From positions 1 through 64,000 of the forward strand of contig NZ_JACJJE010000010.1 of the NCBI RefSeq assembly GCF_016899775.1: 64,000 nucleotides of DNA, given 5' to 3'. This document shows positions 42,696 through 52,365 of this stretch, piece after piece. This DNA is from Pseudoflavonifractor capillosus (lineage in GTDB: Bacteria > Bacillota > Clostridia > Oscillospirales > Oscillospiraceae). The position numbers were made by a program, and so were the translations under genes. Each line of letters begins with the position of its first letter. Within the stretch, counting starts at the first letter, position 1. Below the pieces are notes generated by a model. It was not told the DNA's origin. It saw only the letters and a list, made by a program, of their open reading frames with translations, and did not search any database.

Positions 42696-43841
42696 TTATG
42701 AATTTCTGTTTGCGTCGATGATCTCCTGCAGAGAGATATGGGGATTGCGGTAGCGCGCCTTGGGATTTTTATCTGCGATGCTCAGCCCGATGGCCTTCTG
42801 CGGACAGTTCTGGGCGCAGGCCAGGCAAAATTCGCAGGTAGTTTGTTTCCTCCTGGCCTTGCCGCCCTCTAGGTAAAAGTTACCCACGGGACATACTGAT
42901 TGGCACACCCCGCATCCGATGCAGCCCTCCAGCACTGTGATCTGGCTGTCCGTCTGGTCCCAGATGGGGTCGCTGGTGCCGATGCCCTGGTAGATGCAGA
43001 AGTCGTCTCCATCCCAGCCGCCGTCGGACACCACCTGTTCCAGATAGTCCACCGTCTCCACCGGCTGATACAGCCCGCCGTAGGTCCCCATGATCCAGCA
43101 GTCCCCGCTCATGGGTACGAAGTACTTGATGTAGTCCAGGTTATAGATAAACTGATACCAGGTTGTGACCGCCCCCAGGGAGAAACCGCCGAAGGCCCGG
43201 TGCTCCCGGGAGGCCTGAAGCCCCTCCTCCGTCACGTCCTGGGCATAGGTGTGGTACCGGCTCTCCACAAAGGGGATCAGGTTCTCCCTTAAATCCCGGT
43301 GGAACACGGACAGCTCCTCCACCGAGCGGGAAAAGCCCTGGGACTGGTTCTGGGCATCGAAGGTGGCACACACCACGATCACCGGCGGGATGTCCCCATT
43401 TTCGATCATGTGGTCCAGCATGGGAACGATATCGCTCTGGGCCGGGTCGAAGAAGTCCCCCGCCGTCATGGTCCAGCCGTGCATCAGATAGAGGACGTCA
43501 TACCGGGTATCCTGGTCCGCTTCGTCATAGTCGTAGGGCAGATAGACATAGGCGGTTTTCTGGATGGCGGGCTCGGCAGGGTCCGTATAGTTTCGACTGT
43601 CGTAGGTGATCTCCACCACTTGCCCGGGGTGGCCGGAGGGGACAAAATATTCCTCCGGCACCGCGCTGATGTACTCGGTCTGTTCCTGGGATGCGGTCTC
43701 TTCCCGCTCCATATTCCCTGCCGCCTCTGCCATCTGGGTGGTCTGCTCCGGCTGGGGCCGGTCCGTACCGGACCCGCTGCTGCAGGCCGTCAGGCCAAGC
43801 ATCGCCAGAACAAGTAGTCCCGTAATCAGTAATGGTTTCAT
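42696..43841 (-). CDS. Chimeric lipoprotein: CE1-like esterase fused to an EFR1-type double [4Fe-4S] ferredoxin end
   Basis: 381 residues. Lipoprotein signal (LAMLGLTAC), then an esterase-D/feruloyl-esterase-like hydrolase with nucleophile GGFSLGAV. The family's last third, with the catalytic His, is missing. Instead the frame passes at about residue 303 into CIGCGVCQSVCP and CEFCLACAQNCP, two ferredoxin clusters typical of the C-terminus of EFR1-family ferrodoxins. An exported esterase without its His joined to cytoplasmic-type iron-sulfur clusters makes little functional sense, so this is probably a deletion fusion of two genes. The frame is open over the junction, so it may be translated. 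AKR genes on both sides may have been partners of the lost ferredoxin gene. Confidence 0.75.
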   Translation of the reverse strand: MKPLLITGLLVLAMLGLTACSSGSGTDRPQPEQTTQMAEAAGNMEREETASQEQTEYISAVPEEYFVPSGHPGQVVEITYDSRNYTDPAEPAIQKTAYVYLPYDYDEADQDTRYDVLYLMHGWTMTAGDFFDPAQSDIVPMLDHMIENGDIPPVIVVCATFDAQNQSQGFSRSVEELSVFHRDLRENLIPFVESRYHTYAQDVTEEGLQASREHRAFGGFSLGAVTTWYQFIYNLDYIKYFVPMSGDCWIMGTYGGLYQPVETVDYLEQVVSDGGWDGDDFCIYQGIGTSDPIWDQTDSQITVLEGCIGCGVCQSVCPVGNFYLEGGKARRKQTTCEFCLACAQNCPQKAIGLSIADKNPKARYRNPHISLQEIIDANRNS

Positions 43842-43872
43842 GTTCTTGTTACCTCTTGCGGAAACAAAATCG

Positions 43873-43914
43873 CCGGCTGGCAGGGTCCGGCATGGTGTCG
43901 GACCCCGCCAGCCG
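43873..43914 (-). terminator. Terminator between aldo/keto reductase 2 and the chimera
   Basis: GGCTGGCGGGGTCCG / CGGACCCTGCCAGCC with one mismatch and an 8-base loop, followed by GCGATTTTG on the minus strand. Confidence 0.65.
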
Positions 43915-43929
43915 TTTCAAAGGGCAACC

Positions 43930-44805
<876 letters not shown>

Positions 44806-44898
44806 TCATCTTATAAACTGCAGTGGATGGTTGTCTTGTATGGATCGCGGCTCCGCCGCCTCCGCGGAGAGTTCTTTCTCCGTGGTGTTCCGTTCCCC

Positions 44899-45750
44899 CT
44901 AAGCATGAATTTTTACGCTGTTGAGCTGCCTTGCGGTGGAGAAACAGTGGTGGTCGATGATCTCACTGTGGCCGATGTCCATGCCGGCGATGCTCTCCAT
45001 CTCTTTTCCTGTCAGCTCAAAATCAAAGACATTCAGATTTTCTATCATCCGCTCCCTGTGGACCGTCTTGGGAATGGCCGGGATATTCCGCTGGAGGTGC
45101 CAGCGGAGGATGACCTGGGCTGTGGTTTTTCCGTGCCTGCCGGCGATCTTGGCCAGTGTCTTGTGGTGGAAAATATCCTTCTGCGCCTCGGAGAAGGGGC
45201 CCCAGGCCTGGGGGACCACGCCGTAATCCTCCATGACCCGCAGGGCGGTGTTCTGCTGGAAGAACGGGTGGATTTCAATTTGATTGACCATGGGCTTGAC
45301 CTCCTGGTTCATGCACAGGTCCACCAGCCGTTCCGGGGTGAAGTTGCTCACCCCGATGGCCCGGACCGCTCCCTCCCGGTACAGCCGCTCCATGGCCCGC
45401 CAGGCGCCGTAGTAGTCGCCGAAGGGCTGATGGATCAGGTACAGGTCGATGTGACCCAGACCCAGCTTCTTGAGAGATCGGTCAAAGGCTTTGAGGGTGC
45501 CGTCATACCCCGCGTCCTGCACCCACAGCTTTGTGATGAGGAACAGCTCCTCCCGGGGCACCCCGGAACTGCGGAGCGCCGCGCCGACAGCGGCTTCATT
45601 TTCATAGGATGCGGCGGTGTCAAACAGGCGGTAACCGGTCTCCACCGCCTGTAAAACACATTGCTCGCACTGTACAGCGTCTCTGATTTGGAATGTGCCA
45701 TAGCCGACCATTGGCAGCTCCACACCGTTGGAGAGGGTTCTGTACTGCAT
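44899..45750 (-). CDS. Aldo/keto reductase (paralog 3)
   Basis: 283 residues from 45750 (GGGGG 9 bases upstream); an upstream in-frame start at 45792 has no ribosome site. Tetrad: [46 protein letters not shown]. First gene of the AKR block, divergent from the LysR gene, so probably its target. Confidence 0.9.
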   Translation of the reverse strand: MQYRTLSNGVELPMVGYGTFQIRDAVQCEQCVLQAVETGYRLFDTAASYENEAAVGAALRSSGVPREELFLITKLWVQDAGYDGTLKAFDRSLKKLGLGHIDLYLIHQPFGDYYGAWRAMERLYREGAVRAIGVSNFTPERLVDLCMNQEVKPMVNQIEIHPFFQQNTALRVMEDYGVVPQAWGPFSEAQKDIFHHKTLAKIAGRHGKTTAQVILRWHLQRNIPAIPKTVHRERMIENLNVFDFELTGKEMESIAGMDIGHSEIIDHHCFSTARQLNSVKIHA

Positions 45751-45793
45751 AGTGTCAAGCCCCCTTTTGTCTGATTTCTTCCCGATGAGCACA

Positions 45794-45815
45794 TTGTAGG
45801 ACCGTTTTCCTACAA
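45794..45815. promoter_or_regulatory. Inverted repeat upstream of aldo/keto reductase 3
   Basis: TTGTAGGA-CCGTTT-TCCTACAA, between the divergent AKR and LysR genes. Candidate regulator binding site; LysR-type proteins bind such dyads. Confidence 0.5.
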
Positions 45816-45909
45816 AGTACAGTGCCGATTATGCAGAACGCTATAACTAAAACGCATACTATCTCTTGCAATCTGCCGGGCCGGCTGTTACAATAGCCCC
45901 AAGGTGGTG

Positions 45910-46761
45910 ATGACCGTGTTTGAGATCTATCAGCTGGAGCAGCTTTTGGCCTTCGCCGAGTGCGGAACCCTGTCCGGCGCGGCGGAGCGCCTGCACCTGT
46001 CCCAGCCGGCCCTCAGCCGCTCCATGCAGCGGCTGGAGGCGGAGCTTCAGGTCCCGCTGTTCCACCGGCAGAAGAACAAAATCGAGTTCAATGAAAACGG
46101 CCGTATGGCGGCGGACTGCGCGCGGCAGGTCCTGGACAAGTGCCAGGACATGATCAGCCGCGTCCAGGCCTTCGACCGCAGCCAGCGCACGATTTTGGTC
46201 GGTTCCTGCGCGCCGATGCCTCTATGGGAGATTCCGCCGACCCTGTCCGATCTCTACCCCGACCGGACGATCTCCTGGGAGATGCGGGAGAACGACGTGC
46301 TCCTCCAGGGCCTGCGGGACGATGTCTACCAGCTGATCATCCTGCCCTATCCGGTGGAGGAGCCTGGGATCTCCTGTGTCAAATACGGGGAGGAGCACCT
46401 GTATTTTTCCCTGCCTCCAGCACATCCGCTCTCTGGCAGTAAGGGGCTCTATATGAGGGATCTCAACGGCGAGACCATGCTGCTGCGAAACCGTCTGGGC
46501 TTTTGGCGGGAGCTGACCCTCCGGAAGATGCCGGACACCCGGTTTCTGGAACAGGAGGACATGGCCTTTGATGAGCTTGTCAGATCCTCCGCCCTTCCGA
46601 TTTTTACGACAGATGCGGCGCTGGACCGGGAGGGGGCCCCCTTGAACCGGGTCAATGTCCCGATCCTGGACAGGGAGGCAAATGTGACTTATTATTGTCT
46701 ATCTCAGCCACGCGGACGGAATGATCTGCGCGCCTTTCTCAAAACACTTCCAAACCCCTAA
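45910..46761 (+). CDS. LysR-family transcriptional regulator
   Basis: 283 residues. N-terminal HTH (LLAFAECGTLSGAAERLHLSQPALSRSMQRLE) and a periplasmic-binding-protein-like effector domain. Starts at 45904 to 45916 are possible; 45910 gives the usual short lead before the helix. Divergent from the aldo/keto reductase block, which it probably controls in response to a carbonyl compound. Confidence 0.88.
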   Translation: MTVFEIYQLEQLLAFAECGTLSGAAERLHLSQPALSRSMQRLEAELQVPLFHRQKNKIEFNENGRMAADCARQVLDKCQDMISRVQAFDRSQRTILVGSCAPMPLWEIPPTLSDLYPDRTISWEMRENDVLLQGLRDDVYQLIILPYPVEEPGISCVKYGEEHLYFSLPPAHPLSGSKGLYMRDLNGETMLLRNRLGFWRELTLRKMPDTRFLEQEDMAFDELVRSSALPIFTTDAALDREGAPLNRVNVPILDREANVTYYCLSQPRGRNDLRAFLKTLPNP

Positions 46762-46866
46762 TTTTTATTGTCTGCTGCCCCTTAAATTTTGAGTTGGGCG
46801 CAAAGCCGAACCGGCTTTCCTCCCTCTCTTTATTCGCGTTCCATTCAAGGAGATGAGGCAGAAAAT

Positions 46867-46968
46867 GCTTCCGCCCTTTGCCGATAAGCTGTAATCGGCA
46901 AAGGGCGGAAGCATTTTTGACTGCATTTTCAGCCACAGTGCGGCGTGGAATATGCGGAAACAGTGCAT
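46867..46968 (+). repeat. Interspersed hairpin-plus-tail repeat, copy B
   Basis: A perfect 19-bp hairpin, GCTTCCGCCCTTTGCCGAT / ATCGGCAAAGGGCGGAAGC, loop AAGCTGTA, then TTTTT, followed by a tail that aligns to copy A at 10682-10737. The hairpin probably ends lysR transcription. The shared tail (CATTTTCAGCC...GTGGAA) points to a small repeat family rather than plain terminators. Confidence 0.6.
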
Positions 46969-47011
46969 TCAGAAAGTGATAAAAATAAGTGGACCGGAGC
47001 GGAAAGTCCGT

Positions 47012-48190
47012 TCAATTTATAGATTTTGGCTCATATTTGGCGGTGTTGTACTTGGCATCCCCAAGGGCCAGCTCCGGCGTCCCGCTCACATGGACCGGCG
47101 GCGGGAACTGCGTTCCGTAGGAGGAGGGGACACCGTGATGCAGGTTATCCGCCAGTTCCAGGATCACGGACTTCAGTTCCAGATTCTCCAGGTATTTAGA
47201 CGGGATACCCGCAAGGCCCAGCCGGGCTCCCAGCAGATTTCCCGTTACTGCCCCTGCGGAGTCGCTGTCACCGCTATGGTTCACCGCGGCGATCAGAGCC
47301 CGGTCAAAGTCGTTTTCATATTTCAAGGCGCAGCAGACGGCGATGGCCAAGGTCTCCTCCGCAAACCAATCCGAGCAGAGGGTGTGTACGGGGATGATCG
47401 TCTTGGGGTGAACGCGCTCCAGCAGCCGCTGGATCTCTTCCGGCGTGGCGTGTCCGCTGCTGTGAAGCGTCACTTCGTTTATCCTCAATTCCAGGCACCG
47501 AGACAAAAAGCCCGCCATCTCCGGTTTGTCCCGGTATCCGCGCCAGAGAGAATAAAACAACACACTGTCCGTAAGCGGCAGGCGCTGCGACAAGCGCTCC
47601 ACCCACCTCTGCATGGAGGGCCGGATACAGATCACGCTGTTGGCAGGAACCTGCTCGCGGCGGATTCGGGCGGTTCCGTAGGCGCAAAACCGCTGATAGC
47701 GGGGGTCCTCCGCTGGCACGCGGGCCGGCAGAATCACCCGCACGTTGGAAAATCGGCCTGGCTGAGGAATACGGGGACCGGCAGCGCAGGATACTTCCGC
47801 CTGATACAGATCCTCCAAAAAGATCCGGCCGCTCCGCACTGCCGCCCGATAAAAGGACACCAGCCGGTCCAGGTTTGTCGCAGCCTGCATCACGAAAACG
47901 GGCCCCCGGCATCGCTTCATTCAATCTGCAGTCCGGCTCTCCAGTGTCTTCTCATCCCAAATGTTCTGCACTGGCCGGGAAAGATTGGTCCCCTCGCATA
48001 CCAAAAAATCCACTTGTTCCGGCAGCTGCTTCAAAAGGGCGCCATAGGACTTTCGTCCGTGTCCCCGTAAATCGCCGGTATAGAGCAGAGACTGCCCGCC
48101 TCCCTCCACCAGCAGCATGTAGCTGTCAAACGCGGAGTGGTCACAGAGATAGGGGGCTACCCGCAGTGCCAAGAGGCCCCCAGGGACGGC
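47012..48190 (-). pseudogene. Chimeric, frameshifted metallo-beta-lactamase-fold hydrolase joined to an ADP-ribosylglycohydrolase end
   Basis: Minus strand. The 5' part (48190-47921) enters an MBL-fold RNase/exonuclease-like protein at VDHSAF-type sequence (YLCDHSAFDSY, TGDLRGHG), without the HxHxDH metal motif, so the 5' end is lost. A frameshift lies near 47922. The MBL core continues to HPKTIIPVHT, and at about 47377 the frame switches to AVNHSGDSDSAGAVTGN and LENLELKSVILELAD, the hallmark C-terminus of ADP-ribosylglycohydrolases (metal-binding Asp-Ser-Asp). Two junctions and one frameshift show gene decay by deletion. Confidence 0.8.
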
Positions 48191-48716
48191 CTCAACTTAT
48201 TTTTTTGTTGACTCAGAACGTCTATCAAATCCTTTTCCAAGCTGTTCCAACTGAAGCTCTCATAATAAAAGTGCCTGTGGGGGTAGAAATATAAAGTTTC
48301 AAGAAAAGAGGCAGCGTGTGAGCAACACATCTTCATTCTTTAAGCTGCATACACCATCAGTTGTAAAAGTACCCATCTCTCCTTGTACTATTCCCATATC
48401 AAAAACTGCCCTCTCCCCAGCCGGCGGCTGGGCAGAGGGCAGTTACATATCAGGATCTATTTTCCCAGCAGGCGGTTATTCTCTCCCTTCCTGCAGGTCC
48501 ACAACTCCCCCGGCCCGATCGCACTGCTGGTAAGCAGCCCACATGCCGGACAGCTGAGTAAATCGGCAGTTTAGTGTGCCTGAGCCGCTCCCGAATCTCC
48601 TGCTCGGCCAGCGGCGGCCGCATCCGTACACACTCGCTCCATGGACCCACTGCGGCATCACGTCAATTTCGGACCTTCCTATTGCAAGAATCACCCGATT
48701 ATTCCGCGCTTCCATC
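48191..48716. other. Intergenic remnants and terminator region
   Basis: About 525 bases. Minus-strand frames near 48200-48310 (SWNSLEKDLIDVLSQQKN) and 48450-48716 (PLAEQEIRERLRHTKLPIYS) look like pieces of former genes but match nothing I know. A terminator lies inside, listed separately. Confidence 0.4.
48405..48445. terminator. Strong hairpin in the 48.4 kb gap
   Basis: AACTGCCCTCT-CCCAGCC / GGCTGGG-CAGAGGGCAGTT with a GGC loop (one mismatch). Probably an orphaned terminator of a lost gene. Confidence 0.55.
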
Positions 48717-50549
48717 CTACTCCTTCACCTTACTGCGGTTCAGTTTTTTCCATAGGGATGTGCGGCTGATCCCAAGCCTCTGCGCAGCCTTGGTCTGGTT
48801 CATATTTTCCTCCCGGAACACAATTTCGATGATCTCCTGTTCGATCTCATCCAGGGTGCGGGACAGATCCAGCGCGGGAGAATCCTGGGCACGGGCGGGC
48901 TTTTCGGGCTGGTTTCGGATGGTGGTCAGAAAGCGGGCCACCTGGCTGCCCCTGATAACCTGGGAGTCGGAGGCCAGAGCCAGCTCCTGAATGGTGCTGT
49001 AGAGCTGGTCAATTCCGTTGGTCCAGGGAAAATCCCTCAGCAGCCCCATGGCCTCCTGGTCGATGCTGGCAATCTGAACCGGGAGCTTCTGGTTGATCTG
49101 GTTGAGAAAGATCCGAATGATATTGGGAATATCCAGGCTTCGCTCTGTAATGCTGGGAAACGGCAGGCTGATCCCCGCCAAACAGTGGTACAGGCCGGAG
49201 GAGAAGGTGTTGCGGGCCAGCGCAGTTTTCAGATCACCAGTAAAAGACGTCAGCAGCTTGTGGCGCGCAGCCAGGTTTGAAATCCCTAAATAGTATTCCA
49301 GCTTATTCTGTAATTCCATGCTGAGGGCGTGGATGTTCTTGAAATAGACCGCAAAGTCCTGTTCCAGGAGCACAGACCGCTCGTCTTCAAACAGCCTGGT
49401 AAGCAGCTCATCGTTGAGGCGCAGGCAGTCAATCACAACCAGCGGATTGCGGGAGTATTGGCTGGTGGCATACACCGCCTTGAGGAAAGTGCTCTTCCCG
49501 CTGCTGCGCTTGCCGTAGACAAAAACAGGCAGCTTGGACTGGGAGCTGGCAGTGACCTTCTCCAGCATCGAGGACAAAGTTGGGCTGTTTACCATATAGA
49601 CCAGACAGTCCTGAACGTCCGCCCGGGAGACAGTGTCATAGAGCTGCCGGTTTTTTGCGTTGTTGGGAAAGGAGGGTGCCACATAGAACAGAACATATTC
49701 CTCCCCCTGATACTCCACCCAGTTGGCGCGGACGCGGAAGGACTGCCGTCCCGCGCTGACCATATACTTGGACTCCGGATGGCGCAGAGACCGCTCCACC
49801 AAATCCTTCAGATCCAGCTCGCTGTACTCCGGCCCCGCGGAGTGGAGGTTGGAGCAGAGGATATTCCCCTGTTTATTGTAGATCGCGATAGGGACACTGG
49901 ATTTGCGCAGAATATTTTCCAGGACATTTTGCCGGTTCTCCCCCCTCTCCTTCTCGCCGCAGAGGAGCAGAGCCCGCTGCAGGGCCTCTGCGATGCTCTC
50001 CGCGCCGGAGGTGACCAAAATGTTGTCAAATTCGTGGGCCCGGGCCAGACGGTTGCACACGCCGTCCCCCACAAACAGGGTGACGCCCTCCTGGTCGTGG
50101 AGGCGGACGATGCACTCCTCCATCTCCTCCTCGCTCTGAAAGGCCGTGTGCACGGAGAGCTCCACCGACTCGTTTCCGCCGATCAGTTCAAACAGTGTCA
50201 TCACGCTGTTTCGAATATTGGCAAATACCAGAAATGCAATCTTGCTCCCCGGCCCGTTCATGGCCAGCTTCAGGCTGCGGAGGATGTCATAGGGGGAAAA
50301 TCCGATGTTGACTACCGGGATGCTCCCGGCCAGCACGGTCTCAGCCACCACGGCCGACTGCCCCCGGCTGATGACCACGTCGTAGCCGGACAGGTTGGTG
50401 CGGCGGAGAAAGTCTTCCACAAAGGGCAGCGTCAGCATTTCGATATCCAGATCAAACAGGTCAAATTCTTTATAGTCATCCATCACATTGCGGACAATCC
50501 CGGAAAATCCTTCATAGGGCGAGATGACGAGCGCCTTGTATTTTTTCAT
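48717..50549 (-). CDS. PrpR_N-AAA-Fis regulator, degenerate enhancer-binding-protein type
   Basis: 610 residues. An N-terminal PrpR_N sensor domain (about 1-200; DVVISRGQSAVVAETV and the VNIGFSPYDILRSL signature) is followed by a PAS-like segment (VPIAIYNKQGNILCSN), an AAA domain and a C-terminal Fis HTH (NQTKAAQRLGISRTSLWKKLNR). Walker A (GKRSSGKST) is present but Walker B is degenerate (AVYFKNIHAL) and the GAFTGA loop that contacts sigma-54 is absent. So it probably acts without sigma-54. It is divergent from the four-carbon sugar acid operon, whose promoter looks sigma-70 like. Start at 50549 has GGAGG 7 bases upstream. Confidence 0.82.
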   Translation of the reverse strand: MKKYKALVISPYEGFSGIVRNVMDDYKEFDLFDLDIEMLTLPFVEDFLRRTNLSGYDVVISRGQSAVVAETVLAGSIPVVNIGFSPYDILRSLKLAMNGPGSKIAFLVFANIRNSVMTLFELIGGNESVELSVHTAFQSEEEMEECIVRLHDQEGVTLFVGDGVCNRLARAHEFDNILVTSGAESIAEALQRALLLCGEKERGENRQNVLENILRKSSVPIAIYNKQGNILCSNLHSAGPEYSELDLKDLVERSLRHPESKYMVSAGRQSFRVRANWVEYQGEEYVLFYVAPSFPNNAKNRQLYDTVSRADVQDCLVYMVNSPTLSSMLEKVTASSQSKLPVFVYGKRSSGKSTFLKAVYATSQYSRNPLVVIDCLRLNDELLTRLFEDERSVLLEQDFAVYFKNIHALSMELQNKLEYYLGISNLAARHKLLTSFTGDLKTALARNTFSSGLYHCLAGISLPFPSITERSLDIPNIIRIFLNQINQKLPVQIASIDQEAMGLLRDFPWTNGIDQLYSTIQELALASDSQVIRGSQVARFLTTIRNQPEKPARAQDSPALDLSRTLDEIEQEIIEIVFREENMNQTKAAQRLGISRTSLWKKLNRSKVKE

Positions 50550-50629
50550 CAAACGTCCTCCAATCGCCTAGAAAAAGGCAGAGCTGTTTAATTTAAGAAT
50601 AGCACTTTGGGATGGAGTTGTAAATATAA

Positions 50630-50662
50630 ACAGAGCATTTTTATAAAAATGGCTCTTTTTTT
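50630..50662 (+). terminator. AT-rich hairpin with T-run in the divergent region
   Basis: AGAGCATTTTTATAAAAATGGCTCT followed by TTTTTTT. Lies between the regulator and the operon promoter, and would stop plus-strand transcription entering the operon. Confidence 0.5.
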
Positions 50663-50766
50663 ATATCCCATTGTATTAAATGACAAATTTTATCAGTTTA
50701 AAACTGTCATAAGCGACAAAATGTTCAATCTGTTTATTTTTTAAACAAATCCCTCTGCCCGCACCA

Positions 50767-50796
50767 TTGCGGAACACAGAAGCAGACCGCTATAAT
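50767..50796 (+). promoter_or_regulatory. Sigma-70-like promoter of the sugar acid operon
   Basis: TTGCGG (50767-50772), 18-base spacer, TATAAT (50791-50796), 75 bases before the first gene. No GG-N10-GC sigma-54 pattern was found nearby, in line with the degenerate regulator. Confidence 0.65.
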
Positions 50797-50871
50797 GTGT
50801 GTGCAAGAAGGCCAAAGGCATCCGTCATTTGGCTTCCAAAATCAATCGTTTTTGACAGGAGGAAGAAAGTC

Positions 50872-51345
50872 ATGAGTGAAATCCGTTTTGAGAGCGCCCC
50901 CGGCAAGGTTGGTCAGTTTATTCCCGCCCGCATTCTGCCCGGCACCGACCTTCTGGAAGGAATCGAGGCCATCTGCGCCAAGTACAACATCAAGTACGCC
51001 TACGTGACCTGCTTCGGCAGCTTCTCCTCTTCCGGCTATATGTATCTGGTCCCCAAGGCGGACGCCAAGGTGAAGGCCGGCTACGGCGACGTGCTCCAGA
51101 AGGGCGGCCCCATTGAGTTCCTGTCCGGCACCGGCGTGGTCTGCCAGAAGGACGGCAGCACCGACATCCACTTCCACGGCACTATGTGCGACGAGAACGG
51201 CAATGTGTTCGGCGGCCACATGGTGAAGGGCTACAATCCCGCGCTGACCACTATCGACGTGGTGATCATCGAGTGCACCGACGCCCAGATGCTCCGCGGC
51301 TACGACGAGGAGACCGACCTGACCCAGTTCCAGCCCAGAGGCTGA
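50872..51345 (+). CDS. PPC/DUF296-domain protein
   Basis: 157 residues, AGGAGG 8 bases before the ATG. Single PPC (DUF296) domain: IPARILPGTDLLEGIEAIC, SGTGVVCQKDG and IHFHGTMCDENGNVFGGH with His residues that bind metal in related structures. PPC domains trimerize; in plants they join AT-hook motifs, in bacteria their job is unknown. It is the first gene of a catabolic operon, so an enzymatic or ligand-binding role is more likely than DNA binding. Confidence 0.8.
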   Translation: MSEIRFESAPGKVGQFIPARILPGTDLLEGIEAICAKYNIKYAYVTCFGSFSSSGYMYLVPKADAKVKAGYGDVLQKGGPIEFLSGTGVVCQKDGSTDIHFHGTMCDENGNVFGGHMVKGYNPALTTIDVVIIECTDAQMLRGYDEETDLTQFQPRG

Positions 51346-51393
51346 GAAGCTCCGTTTCATGGGAACAACACATAAGAGGAGTGAATAAAGAGT

Positions 51394-52296
51394 ATGCGCG
51401 ATATTTCTTCCATCGGCTTTATCGGTCTGGGACACATGGGCTATCACATGGTGAACAATCTGGCCAAGGCCGGCAAGCAGGTCTACGTCTATGACGTGAT
51501 GCCCGAGGCCATGGCCCGGTTCCAGGGCGTCCCCAATGTGGAGGCGGTCTCCGCCGCCTCCGAGCTGGCTGACAAGGTCAAGACCGTGGTTCTGATGCTG
51601 CCCAACTCCCCCCACGTGGAGACGGCCCTGTTCGGCGAGGGCGGCGTGCTCTCCGAGAAAGTCCCTGAGGATTACTTCGTCATCGACATGAGTTCCATCT
51701 CCCCCGACGTCACCCGGGACATCGCCAAGAAGCTGGCGGAGAAAAACGTCAAGTTTGTGGAGGGGCCCGTCAGCGGCGGCGTCAGCGGCGCGGAGAACGG
51801 CGCGCTGACCATTATGTGCGGCGGCAAGAAGGAATACGTGGACGAGATCATGGAGGTCTTTGAGATCCTGGGCAAGAAAATCGTCTACTGCGGCGAGAGC
51901 GGCTCCGGCCAGGCGGTAAAGGTGGTCAATCAGCTCATGTCCGCCATCAACCTGATCAGCATGTCCGAGGCCTTTGTTCTGGGTACCAAGTTCGGCGTAG
52001 ACCCCAATATCATGCGGGACGTGATCGTGGCGGGCTCCGGCCGCTGCTGGGCCCTGGAGGACCGGATGCCCGAGATCCTCAAGGGCAACTTCCAGCCCGG
52101 TTTCGCCATCGACCTGCACACCAAGGACGTCAAGCTGGCGGTGGATATGGCCAAGAACATGAATCTGCCTCTGTACGCCACCAACTTGGTATGTGAGCTG
52201 TTCAAGACCGCTCAGGTGAAGGGATATGGAAAGCTGGACAACTGCGCCATCATCAAGCTCTATGAGGAGCTGGGCGGCGTGGAAGTCCGGGGCTGA
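51394..52296 (+). CDS. 3-hydroxyisobutyrate-dehydrogenase-family oxidoreductase (tartronate/threonate-type)
   Basis: 300 residues. Rossmann start GFIGLGHMGYHMVNNL, substrate motif GPVSGGVSGAENG, and catalytic Lys in GSGQAVKVVNQ. The family includes tartronate-semialdehyde reductase and L-threonate dehydrogenase (LtnD), which oxidizes a 2-hydroxy acid at C2. In this operon, next to OtnK/PdxA2-type genes, an LtnD-like role is the best guess. Ribosome site GAGGAG upstream of the ATG at 51394. Confidence 0.88.
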   Translation: MRDISSIGFIGLGHMGYHMVNNLAKAGKQVYVYDVMPEAMARFQGVPNVEAVSAASELADKVKTVVLMLPNSPHVETALFGEGGVLSEKVPEDYFVIDMSSISPDVTRDIAKKLAEKNVKFVEGPVSGGVSGAENGALTIMCGGKKEYVDEIMEVFEILGKKIVYCGESGSGQAVKVVNQLMSAINLISMSEAFVLGTKFGVDPNIMRDVIVAGSGRCWALEDRMPEILKGNFQPGFAIDLHTKDVKLAVDMAKNMNLPLYATNLVCELFKTAQVKGYGKLDNCAIIKLYEELGGVEVRG

Positions 52297-52365
52297 GTTC
52301 CACGCCCAAAACGGATCAGACCCGAGGCAAAATGCTTCGTGGAAGATTGGAGGGAAACTAGAGAC

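Noticed and set aside
50553-50871. Sigma-54 promoter for the sugar acid operon
   Set aside because: CTGCCCGCACCATTGC lacks the GG at -24; a sigma-70-like pair with good spacing is present instead.
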